Origin: Welwitschia mirabilis
Lineage: Eukaryota; Gnetophyta; Gnetopsida; Welwitschiales
NCBI GenBank assembly: GCA_051453625.1
Contig: JBOZIK010000001.1
Coordinates: 212,778,851-212,842,850 of the forward strand
Direction: 5' to 3'
DNA length: 64,000 nt
Below are positions 26,440-36,579 of this stretch, piece after piece (positions within the stretch are counted from its first letter, which is position 1; each line of letters begins with the position of its first letter). The translations under genes and the position numbers were made by a program. Below the pieces are notes generated by a model. The model saw nothing but the letters and a program-made list of their open reading frames with translations. It was not told where the DNA came from and did no database searches.

Positions 26440-27055
26440 ATCCTGACACTAGGCAGCCCCCATCCCTCTTAGATGTGCTAATCTCTAAGCACTCTATTCG
26501 TGCATACTAATCATAACATTCATAGTACTTTTCTCCTTTGAGTGGAGGTCATTAATTGAGCTTATGCCTATGGTAACGGAAAGGTGGTATGGTTATGTCT
26601 CTTGAGTTCAGCCTATGAAACCAAGTAAAAGTAGTCACTAGCACATGATATGGATTACACTCTGATGTCACCACCAAGTCTAGATTTAGACATGGGAGGA
26701 AGGAAAAGCCTCAAGTAATTAGCTCAGCATAAAGATAGGGAAAGACATATCTACTAAAAAGATACCAGCACTAGCATATGTATGGTATTAGAAATAATGT
26801 AGCATGTACTAATGCCTACCTATCATACTATAATAGCTAAATCCTTATCCATGCATCATACATAGGCTATTGGTGCATTTAGTGGTATAGAGTATGTTTC
26901 TAACCATGTCCTTGTAGTCTTCCAGGGTATGTTGACACTAGAACTATCACTATAGTAGGATTGGTGCATATACAAAAAATAACTATCACTAGGTCCTTCC
27001 ACTACAGTAAGAACTCTGTAACCAAAAACTAGAGTGGGAGCTAACATAGGTACAT
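26440..27055 (-). pseudogene. Minus-strand coding-like region, unknown
   Basis: The uninterrupted part reads from an ATG at 27047 down to 26856 (63 residues) and begins MLAPTLVFGYRVLTVVEGP. In the same frame, similar text continues to about 26560 with stops that are mostly TAG or TAA, including a segment MSKSRLGGDIRV near 26680. GC content is visibly higher than in the neighbourhood. The balanced residue composition (not the Ile/Asn/Lys/Phe of random AT-rich frames) is why I list it. No domain is recognised. It could be an antisense accessory ORF of a retroelement or a captured gene fragment. Confidence 0.3.
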
Positions 27056-28244
27056 AAAATAACTTTGGATATTTTTTCCAATAGTATCTTCATTGTTAAG
27101 GTCATCATGATATTCTTATAAATGTCATTTGAGTTTTCTACTATGCTACCTTAGACTTCTCATTATAGGTAGGGATTTCTTCATTTCCATTCTTCTTACT
27201 TTCTAAATATTCCATTTACCTTATATTTATGATTCATAATCAATAGATCACTTTTTATCAGAGTCATAGCATTTATTATAAAGTAATTTTTCAATGTCTA
27301 AGATAAAGTAAAATTTAAATTTTTAGTATTTAACTTGTGAGAGTATCCTTCTTTCTCTATACTTGCTCTATGTGGTGGTGATAACTTCATGAACATTAAA
27401 CAAGTTGATCTTTCCTTTCATATCATTATTTTTTAAGAATATTTTCTAGGATTGATCCTTGTAGGTTAGATATTTCTTCTAATAATGAGAGTGGCCTTCA
27501 TTATTCTTTGGAGAATGGGTATTTTTTTATTAGGTTATTAGTTCTCTTAACCTTTAAAATATTTTACCATTGCTTACTTATTATGGTTTTTTCCCCTCCT
27601 TTTGTAAATTTGCATATGAAAATGCAATGAATAATCCTCTTCTAAAACTTCAAATTCTAAGATAAATGATAAGGCTCTTCCATTGTGGACTCTTACTCTT
27701 GTTGTCAATTTCCACAATCAAGAGTAAGGGGAAGGACTATTCTTACTAGTTTTCCCTTGAAGATCTAAGAGTCAAGTTAAGATGAGTATTTTTTTTAACT
27801 TTTATTATTCCTTAGTTGATGTTATTTCTAAAGATATAGTGAAATTCGACTTTGCATTTTATTATAGAAGCCCTCTTGACTTTTTTCTCCCATTTCTCTT
27901 TAAGATAAGGGGGAGCTAAGCTTGGATAATATAAAAGTATTTATTCTAGGGCCAAAGTAAGTGGTCTTACTAGATTTCTTTATTTATCTACGTTATTGAT
28001 TCCTTCATTATTTCAGATTGAAGAGGATCATCCTAGTGGAATGATTAATAGTGCTCCATTTGTGCAATCCACTAATTTTTTGCTATCTTATCCTTGGGTT
28101 TTAAAAATATTTGCATGATCATTAAAGTAGAGTCTTTTGTTCTTTTTATTGCTTCTCATCCTCCTACAACATTCATAAGGCTAGATTTTTTACCTTTTTT
28201 AAATATAAATAGGACTTTTATTTTAATGATTGCAAATTTAATTT
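27056..28244. other. Unassigned AT-rich stretch
   Basis: Mixed T-rich sequence without open frames, repeats or element ends that I can identify. Confidence 0.5.
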
Positions 28245-28500
28245 TCAATATCTAGGCTCAATTAGCTCAAATTAATAAAACTAAAGAGTTAAAAAGTCTT
28301 ATTATTCAATAAGCTACTAAGAGCTCCTATCATAAAAACTCTTTTATTCCTCATGAGCACCAAGGATGGAGCTTTGAAAAAGACTTCTAGATTGATTAAT
28401 ATAGAGGATTTTTAGTTTATCATTCCACGGATTCATCATGGAACCCTATACACTGAAGTTTTGAGCTTACTATTAATGAGATATAGGTAACATAAAATGT
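28245..28500 (+). pseudogene. Short decayed coding-like segment
   Basis: A forward frame contains NSFIPHEHQGWSFEKDF (about 28340-28390) and related text up to about 28490, interrupted by TAG/TAA. It is more protein-like than its surroundings, but too short to assign. It sits just upstream of a family C-type motif at 28560, so it may be the 3' end of a retroelement ORF. Confidence 0.25.
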
Positions 28501-29755
28501 TCTAGTTGGAATATTCATAGTTTTACATTTAAGTGCTAGAGGTATGCAAAACTAAATGTGCAATTAAATTGTATGTTATCAAAGAGGTATTTTGAGATGG
28601 TTCTTGGTATTTTCTTATGATAATTGTTGTAGGAAGAACTATATTTCATGTGTTTGGAAAATTATTCTATTAAACAAGCAAGCCTAAAAAGAGGCTAGGT
28701 TTTGCATACTACCATAGAAGGATGCTCTTATTGCATCCTTAGAGTAAGTCCTCAATCATTTTCTAAGGTGATTACCTATTACAAAGAAAGGTCTTTGTGC
28801 ATTTTACAATTATTAAAAAGTATCCAAGAAATGCTTGGAAAATTTCTTGAAATGTATTATCAACTTACTAAATGGTTATCCATGATCCCAAGTGAAGTGA
28901 TTTCATTTTTTCACAATTCTAGTTTTATGCCACTGCTTCCTATTATTACTTTCTTATGGTTTCCTTTGCTGTGAATTTCTAAAGTTCTTTCTTTAATTTT
29001 CACATTTTTGCATTTCCTATAAGAACTTGGCTATTTTCTTTTAATTGATACTTGTTTTTAAAAAAAATTATAAATTATGGATCAATCTAATTTAGTACAA
29101 ATTATAACTTTTTCAATTTCTTTTCTAAATATAAAAGTCAAAAAGTTTAACAGTAAACTAGAATATTATTTTAGAAAAAAGGAAAACTAAATAATAATTC
29201 TATTTTATTGGAAATAGATGACATATATTCAAGATCAAAGGAGATATGGTACTCATATTTATTTCATAATATTCCAAAAAATAGACTCAAGATTTCATCA
29301 ATGTAAAATGCAAGATCTTGGATATAATAGTTTAACCAGATCATACTGCCTTTAAGGTCTAGTATTTGGAATAATTAGGAAGCTAGTTCAGTTTGTCAAG
29401 GACTCAGTATGCCCCTGTTCAAATTACATATCTACCCTTCACTTTCTCAAATACCTCATTTAAGCATGATAAAATGATATAACCTTTTAAAATAATTATT
29501 TTATAAGGGTTGTATTTCTTACATGGTTGCTGCAATTCATAATAGTTTATTAACAGATAATAAAATAGTGTAGTAGATTATAGTTTCTAGAAATAGATTT
29601 TTGGATCAATACACATGCATAATTCCCTTTCTAGTAATGGAGGTTTTCTTTTTTTAGATTTTGACTAACAACCTTATGTATCTTATTTAGCATATGACAC
29701 ATGTGCCAAGAGATCTTAAAAGGGGATGTGGAGGGAGATAGTATAGTATGAGAAG
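28501..29755. other. Unassigned; contains a 90-codon open frame
   Basis: The frame 28702-28974 (forward) opens with MHTTIEGCSYCILRVSPQSF and ends in a hydrophobic tail. There is no recognisable domain or promoter, and I regard it as probably not a gene. The rest of the interval is AT-rich sequence without features. Confidence 0.35.
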
Positions 29756-29826
29756 GAAGAAAGAAATGAAGAGGAAGAGAGAAAGAGAGAAAGAGAGACA
29801 GAGAGATAAAGAGCAAGAAGAAAACC
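29756..29826 (+). repeat. GA-rich purine tract
   Basis: About 70 bases, nearly all purines (gaaagagagaaagagagacagagagataaag and similar), a degenerate GA microsatellite. The minus-strand open frame over it (29631-29837) is Ser/Leu/Phe-rich only because of this tract. Confidence 0.85.
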
Positions 29827-30088
29827 CTCCATAACACTAAATAAAAGGCTCAAATAATTATAAGAGAAAATGAGAATTCATTCAAATCTTAGAAATATGA
29901 ATTATATAAACTTTTAAGAAATGTATTAAATTATAAGAACTAAAATGAACATTCTAAAATAAATTCTTAAGTGACAATATTCTTTCATCAAGTTGTCATG
30001 TATCAAATTACATAAGCATAAGTTACTTATTATCATTTTTGTATAAAATACCCCTATTCAAATTATAATGAAATAGTTAACTAATATC

Positions 30089-30093
30089 CAAGC
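30089..30093 (+). repeat. Target-site duplication, left (CAAGC)
   Basis: CAAGC immediately precedes the TG of the 5' LTR of element 1 and matches CAAGC immediately after the CA of its 3' LTR (40656-40660). Five bases is the usual length for LTR-retrotransposon integrase. Confidence 0.85.
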
Positions 30094-30530
30094 TGTCACG
30101 TCCCAAATTTTAAACAATCATGACTTACGTTCAAAATATTTTGATAAATAAATGAAAAGAGAATAAGGATAATACATCATCATAATTCTTAAATGTTTTC
30201 CTTTATAACTAATAGTTTCATGATTATTATTTTGTGCTTTTCCCTTATTCACTTAATCACTCATTTTAGAAAATGCCAATGAGTTACATATTTGAAATTC
30301 AAATTATTTCAAATAGAGATGCTTAAAATTATTATTTTTAAATGTCAAAGAAATTTCTCTCATGTTTATGGAATATTGTTATTGCTATTATTGTCTCATT
30401 ACTTAATTGTGACAAGCATAATTATTATTTATTATTTACCTAGTGGCTTGGTAAGGTAATGAAATTCCCACCACTTAACTTCCCTCCTTTATGATGTTTT
30501 TTCTTTATATTCTCATGACCCTTTACATTT

Positions 30531-31135
30531 CACCAAACCTTAGTTATACATAGGACCCTCCTCCTTCTTTTCCCTTACTTTTGTTTTTAGAGAACCCTTC
30601 ACTATCGAATCTTGGTGTTTGAAAAGCCTTAGAGCCTTGTACTCTTCATGATATCTTAAGTTTCCTCTTAAAATTAGNNNNNNNNNNNNNNNNNNNNNNN
30701 NNNNNNNNNNNNNNNNNNNNNNNNNNNNNNNNNNNNNNNNNNNNNNNNNNNNNNNNNNNNNNNNNNNNNNNNNNNNNNNNNNNNNNNNNNNNNNNNNNNN
30801 NNNNNNNNNNNNNNNNNNNNNNNNNNNNNNNNNNNNNNNNNNNNNNNNNNNNNNNNNNNNNNNNNNNNNNNNNNNNNNNNNNNNNNNNNNNNNNNNNNNN
30901 NNNNNNNNNNNNNNNNNNNNNNNNNNNNNNNNNNNNNNNNNNNNNNNNNNNNNNNNNNNNNNNNNNNNNNNNNNNNNNNNNNNNNNNNCACCAAACCTTA
31001 CTTATACATAGGACCCTCCTCCTCATTTTCCCTTATTTTTGTTTTTAGAGAACCCTTCACTATTGAATCTTAGAGCTTGAAAAGCCTTAGAGCCTTGTAA
31101 TCTTCATGATATCTTAAGTTTCATCTTAAAAATAG
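30531..31135. repeat. Gap-flanking duplicate pair (30531-30677 / 30989-31135)
   Basis: 147 bases at offset 458 abut a 311-N gap on both sides. The 3' LTR has this block only once (about 36949-37070), which confirms the second copy is an artefact. Confidence 0.85.
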
Positions 31136-31138
31136 TAT

Positions 31139-31335
31139 AGTTCTATGATTTTTCATTTCATTCTCATATGGTTCTTGGCTTTCGTATTATTTCTTATGTG
31201 GTTCTATGAGTTTTCATTTCATTCTCATATGGTTCTTGGCTTTCCTATTATTTCTTGTATGGTTTTATGGTTTTCATTTTATTCACATATGATTCTTAGC
31301 TTTCATATTATTGTTTGTATGATTCTATGGTTTAC
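31139..31335 (+). repeat. 60-bp tandem repeat in 5' LTR, about three units
   Basis: Units begin near 31139, 31199 and 31260 with '(t)ggttctatg.ttttcattt' and end in 'attatttcttgta'; a fourth partial start is at 31320. The 3' LTR has only two units (about 37075-37195) plus the partial. The open frame 31145-31387 is just the translation of this repeat. Confidence 0.8.
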
Positions 31336-31530
31336 TTTGATCTCTTATATGATTTATGCACTTCTATCTATTTCTTGTATGTTCTAATTGATTCTTGCAT
31401 GCTTTTACATGTATCAAGTAAATATTTTTATTATGCATAAAATAAATTGGCCATGATTTCTCTACTATGTTTAAAACTTCACTAAGTGACCAAATCATGT
31501 GGCTTCAGGGGATGGGTCACCTAAAGGACT

Positions 31531-31653
31531 CCTATTAGCCATAAGAGTGGCTATTAAACTAATTAAGGTGATTGCCCATCCAGTTGTTGCATGACACGAT
31601 GTCTTTCAACTTTAGAGGGTTATCCCAGCTAAAGGGTTCCTATTGGCCATAGG
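31531..31653 (+). repeat. LTR palindrome modules
   Basis: CCTATTGGCCATAGG (31639-31653) and its variant CCTATTAGCCATAAG (31531-31545) are near-palindromes (CCTAT..GGCC..ATAGG) about 108 bases apart. The same element occurs in the diverged LTR at 7507, 8168 and 8266, and is weaker in the 3' LTR near 37400 and 37511. The role is unknown. Confidence 0.5.
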
Positions 31654-32496
31654 AATGATCCTCTAGATAAATGGGTATTTGACACCTCTCTGATAGGGCA
31701 TACTATTCATAAAACATTTTGCATTAATCAATACTTAGATATTTGTACCTCAATTATTGTATCTAATATGAGGTTTTGGTCATTTGATATTCTTATGGAT
31801 TCCTTCTTGTGCTTAAATACCTTTTACCTGAAAACCTTATCAGGGATCATACTGAGAACTATGGAAGTACAGTTCTCACACCATGCATGTTGTGCAGGAA
31901 ATCTCTTTGAGGAACGTGGTGGAGAAGAGTTAAAGATGGATGTCTTCAGTGTGATTTCATTTTTTAAAAGAATTTTGTATTTTCTGGACTTATTATAGGA
32001 GTTAATCATTGGAAGTTGTCAGTTTTTGTGATGACTTATATACTTCAGATATGAAAATTTTCATACATAAATAATGTTTTCTTATTATACATATGGACAA
32101 GTTTAAATATATATTTATTGAACATGCATCAGCTTTATTATAAATGTCATTAGTTTTGTGAAATGATTACATGACAATGAGAAAATTTCCAAATTTTAGC
32201 TTATTCATACTTCTTTTTTAATTGTAGAATTTCCAAAAATACTTGAGCAAATTTTGTTATTTGAGTTAATTTAGAATATTGCTAAAATTCTAGACTATAG
32301 AGGATTTTGGAATACATATATGAAGAAAAATAAATAAATAACTTACATTAAAATTTCTTGTCATCACATCAAGAGGAAGTTAAGACATAAAATATTGAGC
32401 TTATATTAATTACTTTTAGTATGTGCAATGGTCTCATAGTGCATATGAAAGGATGAATGATTTTTTCTTTATTATTAAAAATTATAATGTATGAAA

Positions 32497-32559
32497 GACT
32501 TGAACCGTTGACCATCCAACACACTATTCACCAACTCTTATTTTTTAAGCTAGTGTTGG
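32497..32559 (-). other. tRNA-like or SINE-head-like segment in 5' LTR
   Basis: Read on the minus strand it contains GGTCAACGGTTCAAGTC, which resembles a tRNA T-arm/B box (GGTTCRANYCC), preceded by an AGAGTTGGTGAATAG D-arm-like stretch. The 3' LTR copy (about 38365-38434) keeps GGTCGGCGGTTCAGGCC and GGCTTAGCCC. It does not fold as a full tRNA by eye, so a tRNA-derived SINE remnant carried inside the LTR is the better guess. Confidence 0.3.
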
Positions 32560-33810
32560 ATGAAGACAAATAATTACCCACCTCCATACTGTCAGAAAGA
32601 TTGGGCAATAGAATTTAATGACTGTAGTGCATCCACGTTGGGTGAGATTGAAAATACTCCTTGTTCTTTGGCGTTTTCTTCTTGCTTGAATCTTGACTAT
32701 ATGACTTTGTCCTCTTTTTACTTACCTTCACAGGTTAATGTCCTTTTCCCTTCCATGCATGTTTATTTCCCTACAAGAAGCTTTAACACAAATCGCGCGT
32801 TCACCTCTTTTCTCTACTCTTGCATGGCTTGCCATTAATTCGCATATTAATGCCTACTACTTCATGTCCATCCAACTCTCTGAGTATTCTCAAAAATAAA
32901 ATACACGAACTGCACATGCACAGTGCTATGGTAATCCACTTACCCAGTGTAACCTCTTGTTCGATAGGACAGAAGCGGTACAAAGAAGGCATGCTGTTCT
33001 ATTTTGCTAATTCGCAGTTGAAGGAAACTTCAATGAAGTAATCATTTACTATGGTTCGATATTCTATGCTCTTGCACTTCCCATTTGTCACCATCTGCAT
33101 CATCATAAATACCAATCACAGTCTTGTTATGTTACCCTTAGTTGCTAATCCATCCTGCATCTCCCTCTATTGTTTTCTTTCTTAATTGTTTTATGCTCAA
33201 ACCTTCTTTAGGCCCTCTCTCGTTCTGCCTTTGTGCATCTTTCCTTATGCACATGTAATGGTCCTCTTCTCTTCATGACGTACCATGCTGTGCACATCTC
33301 TTGTTCAGTGCAGCAATCATCTTCGTGCGTGATGCACAGGAAACAATACGCGGTATTTGCTTCCTTGCGCAACACGTCCAAAGCAAAATTCTTAGCACAT
33401 TTGAAGGTTGATGCCTTTTTCATCCTAATAATTAGCATACCTCAGTTGATCATTAGAAGAGAATCAAGACAGAAGCCTTGAAGTCATGGGTTTAATTTTG
33501 AGGAGGAACCCTTTTATTTGGGGTTATACGTATTTGCATATAATTATGCCTTTAATTCCTTGCTAATGCAAATTTTTCTTATGTCTATTTCTTCTAAGAA
33601 ACCAATAAAATATAACCTAAGTACCACAATATATAATACTATGTGCTCCTTCAACACTATATGTATATTATTACCAATATATATTTATGATGTAGTGCTT
33701 TAGCATAATTTAAAATAATTAGAGCTAAAAACCTTAGCAATGAAAAGTAGAACTTTGATTCAACTTACTTAATAGGTAATATTATTAGAATAATTGATTC
33801 GAGGGAATAT

Positions 33811-33828
33811 ATATATATATATATATTA
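33811..33828 (+). repeat. TA microsatellite
   Basis: Alternating AT of about 18 bases in the 5' LTR; the 3' LTR has a longer, different sequence here (about 39975-40050). Confidence 0.8.
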
Positions 33829-34340
33829 TGTGTATTCATAAGTAGCTATTCAGAAGGCTAGTTTTGTAACTAGATTCAACATTAAACATTACATGATTAC
33901 AAATATAAATAGATCTATAAGCTCCATGTTTATAATGTTTTATAAGTTTTAGTAGAGAGTGTTTAGCCTATGCCCAATTTTGCCAATTTAGAAAAAGCTG
34001 ACATTATCGTTAGTTCTACATGTCCTTATTGTTAGGTTCATTAGATAGCCAAATTAGTCCTTTTCTTTACAATATATTTTATATTAAGATAATTTGAACA
34101 TACTAGCTAATATCTATATTAAAGTTAGTGCATATCTTTTTCTTATTGCACTTTTGGATTAATAGAGAGATTTCATCATTTATTCTCTTCATTTTTAAGC
34201 ATTACCCAACGTATGGAACTATATTTAAATATTCTCTTCATTTTGAAGTTTCTAGATGGTATTTTAAAAATAATTATAAATTTGGATCTCACATATTGGC
34301 CTAAGAGCATTTTATAGAAAATTTCAATTATTACAACTTT

Positions 34341-34477
34341 GATATCAGAGCTAAGAGCTATATAAAGTCTTTTCAACTATAGAAATTTCAGTTCATTACA
34401 TTTGGTATCAGAGCTAAGAGCTATATGGAGTCTTTTCAACTGTAAAAATTTTAGGTCGTTACATTTGGTATCAGAGC
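34341..34477 (+). repeat. Tandem PBS units at the LTR/PBS junction
   Basis: The PBS-like sequence appears three times: GATATCAGAGC at 34341, GGTATCAGAGC at 34403 and 34467 (spacings 62 and 64). Between them is 'taagagctatat.gagtcttttcaact' followed by 'ttaca'. The 3' LTR keeps one decayed unit (GGTATTAGAGC near 40597). The LTR has therefore absorbed copies of its own PBS and leader. Confidence 0.75.
34466..34477 (+). promoter_or_regulatory. Primer-binding site, initiator Met-tRNA
   Basis: TGGTATCAGAGC, the standard plant retrotransposon PBS, two bases after the LTR end. Confidence 0.85.
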
Positions 34478-34670
34478 TTATGTTTATGATTTTACTAGGA
34501 GTAATTGTTCAAAGCCTTGGTTTGTAAGTTTGCTAGGTAGGATTTTTAATAATGCTATGCATGAACATTATTAATCACGATTCTTCTTGGTATAGTTACT
34601 ATCTAAGTTTATTGGTCATTATGGAAGTTGTGAATGGTGATATCTGTAATTAAATTTCCTTAGGAATAGT

Positions 34671-35634
34671 ATGGCTCCTAGAAGGATGATGAATTGACCA
34701 ATTAGAGCTATCACTTTAGTGGATGTAGTTGATGATCTAGTAGTCAAACTTCATGAATAGAATAATGGTAGGAAAAAAGGCAAATCCCTTAGGAAAATGA
34801 TGATGTAATTTAAAAGATTGAATTCTTCAACTCTTAAAGGTGTTAATAATGTAGTAGATGCAAAAGCATCGTTAGATTCTATTAAAAAGAATTATATTTA
34901 TTTAACTTTACCTCTGAACAAAAGGCATTATTAGTAACCCATTAGCTTATAAAAGGAGCAACCTTATAGTGGGACGCAGAAAAACTTTGAGTACCTCATC
35001 CAATGCCTATTTCTTGGGAAGAGTCTGAAGGAAGATTTAAAGACTGGTACATATTAGAGTTTTTCTTGAATTCAAAGGCTGAAGTATTCTACAGTCTTAA
35101 ATAAGGCCTTATGACAATAGCTCAATATGAGCATAAGTTCATGGAGCTCTTGTGGCATGTTCCTGAGTTAGTAGGAAGTGAAGTAGTAAACATTCATAGA
35201 TTCATAGCTAGATTACACCCTATAATTAAAAGCCAAGTTAAGTTATTCCAATCTAAAACTATTGCAGAAGCTCTAGAAAATGTTAGAATAAGTGAAGAAT
35301 ATTCAAATAAGAACAACGAATTTAGGAAGAGGAAAATAATTTTATAAGAAAGAGAAGAATTTTAAGAAATAAAGAAGTCATTCTTTAGAAATAATGAGTC
35401 ACATCAAATTGATGGTAAAGGTAAAATCTCCATGTTTAATGTAATGCAAAACCAGAATAAAAACAAGCCTGGCCAAGGACTACCTATTGCTTACGTAATG
35501 GAATTAAAGATTCTCAAAAAAAGGGATGTCATAATTGTGGAGGTCCTTACTATGCTAGAAATTTCCCTAGCAAAAGGAATTCAATAGATATAAGAAAGAT
35601 TTATGCCTCAACCCCAAATAAAGAGATCTAATTT
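34671..35634 (+). pseudogene. gag: Element 1: gag, decayed (only ORF of the element)
   Basis: Starts at an ATG reading MAPRRMM, then runs with frame changes and stops. The central part matches the retrotransposon gag capsid domain of plant Ty3/gypsy elements: a segment with WEESEGRFKDWYILEFF near 35020-35062, then the uninterrupted part 35111-35347 (MTIAQYEHKFMELL at its start, IHRFIARLHPIIKSQV in the middle). These fit the family pattern 'W..F...F...F........ G.M.v.eY..kF..L ..... F..GL.p.i'. A zinc knuckle follows near 35525-35580 (CHNCGGPYYARNFP), with the last Cys and the His lost. Gag would form the particle that packages element RNA. No protease, RT or integrase follows, so the element depended on others. 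Confidence 0.8.
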
Positions 35635-36579
35635 TTTTTGTAATGTAAGATGTAATAGATATTATCATTTTTTTCATTTATAAAATAATTAGTTAAGCAT
35701 GGAGTTTTCAAATTATTTTATCAACAAAATTAGGACTTAGATAAAAGAAGTTTTCAATCCTTTGGGTAATTGCAAGTCATACTTTTTGAAGGAATTACAT
35801 ACAAAATGTATGACACCATCATGGAAATAAGTAAAAGTAGTGTAGTTTCAAGAGGTAAAATATTTTTCTAATTTCTAGTTTTAAGGACGAAACCTCTTAA
35901 CGGGTGGAGAAATTTCACACCCCAAATTTTTAACAATCAAGATTTAAGTTTAAAATATTTTAATAAATAAGTTAAAAGAANNNNNNNNNNNNNNNNNNNN
36001 NNNNNNNNNNNNNNNNNNNNNNNNNNNNNNNNNNNNNNNNNNNNNCAAAACTAAAACAAAAAAAACCCTAAAGAGAGGTCAAAGACTTCGTATTGCTTAG
36101 GTAATGGAACTAAAGATTCTCAAAAAAAAGGGGTGTTATATTTGTGGAGGTCCTCATTATTCCAGAAATTGCCCTAGTGATAGGAATTTAATAGATATAA
36201 GGAAGATTTATGCCTCAACCTGAAGGGACCTAATTATTTGTAATTCAAGATGTAATAGGTATTAAAATTTTTCATTTGTGAAATAATTAGTTAAGCATGG
36301 AGTTGTCAAAATATACTATCAATAAAATAGGACTTAGATAGAAGAAGTTTTCAATTCTTTGGGTAATTATAAGTAATAAATTTTTAAAGGAACTGTTTAC
36401 AAAATGTAAGATACCATTGTGGGAATGAGTAAAAGTAGAGTAATTTAAAGAAGTAAAATATTTTACTAATTTCTAGTTTCGAGGACCAAACCTCTTAAGA
36501 GATGGAGAAATGTCATGTTCGAAATTTTAAATAATTAGGACTTAAGTTCAAAATATTTTGATAAATAAGTTAAAAGAGA
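35447..36579. repeat. Duplicated gag-end/LTR-start block across a 65-N gap
   Basis: 35447-35980 and 36046-36579 (534 bases each) both contain the gag zinc knuckle, the 3' untranslated part, the polypurine tract and the first 70 bases of an LTR. They differ at roughly 15-20% of positions in the parts I compared, far more than other gap-flanking pairs. The second copy keeps a complete knuckle (CYICGGPHYSRNC, about 36137-36175). This may be a true tandem LTR-gag-LTR-gag-LTR array rather than an assembly overlap. Confidence 0.7.
36499..36510 (+). promoter_or_regulatory. Polypurine tract of element 1
   Basis: GAGATGGAGAAA immediately before the 3' LTR TG; it primes plus-strand synthesis in this class. 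A variant (GGGTGGAGAAA) lies at 35900-35910 before the other LTR start. Confidence 0.75.

Larger units (their letters stand above)
30094..34463 (+). mobile_element. Element 1: 5' LTR
   Basis: Starts TGTCACGTCCC and ends GTTACA, followed two bases later by a Met-tRNA PBS. An alternative end is 34400, because ttaca plus PBS occurs more than once there. It is collinear with the 3' LTR (36511-40655); in sampled blocks I judge them about 85-90% identical, so the insertion is old. The LTR is very long for a plant gypsy element, about 3.9 kb after removing the gap and the duplicate. It contains a 60-bp tandem repeat, palindrome modules and a GC- and CpG-richer interior (about 32560-33480). The 3' LTR has about 280 bases that are missing here near 33190. 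Confidence 0.85.

Noticed and set aside
29631-29837. 68-residue minus-strand frame with signal-peptide-like Leu/Phe/Ser content
   Set aside because: The composition comes from the GA-rich tract on the plus strand.
31145-31387. 80-residue repetitive hydrophobic protein
   Set aside because: It is the translation of a 60-bp tandem DNA repeat (period divisible by three) in the LTR.
33208-33481. Overlapping frames on both strands with Cys/His-rich products
   Set aside because: Inside the 5' LTR, overlapping on both strands, and not conserved in the 3' LTR.
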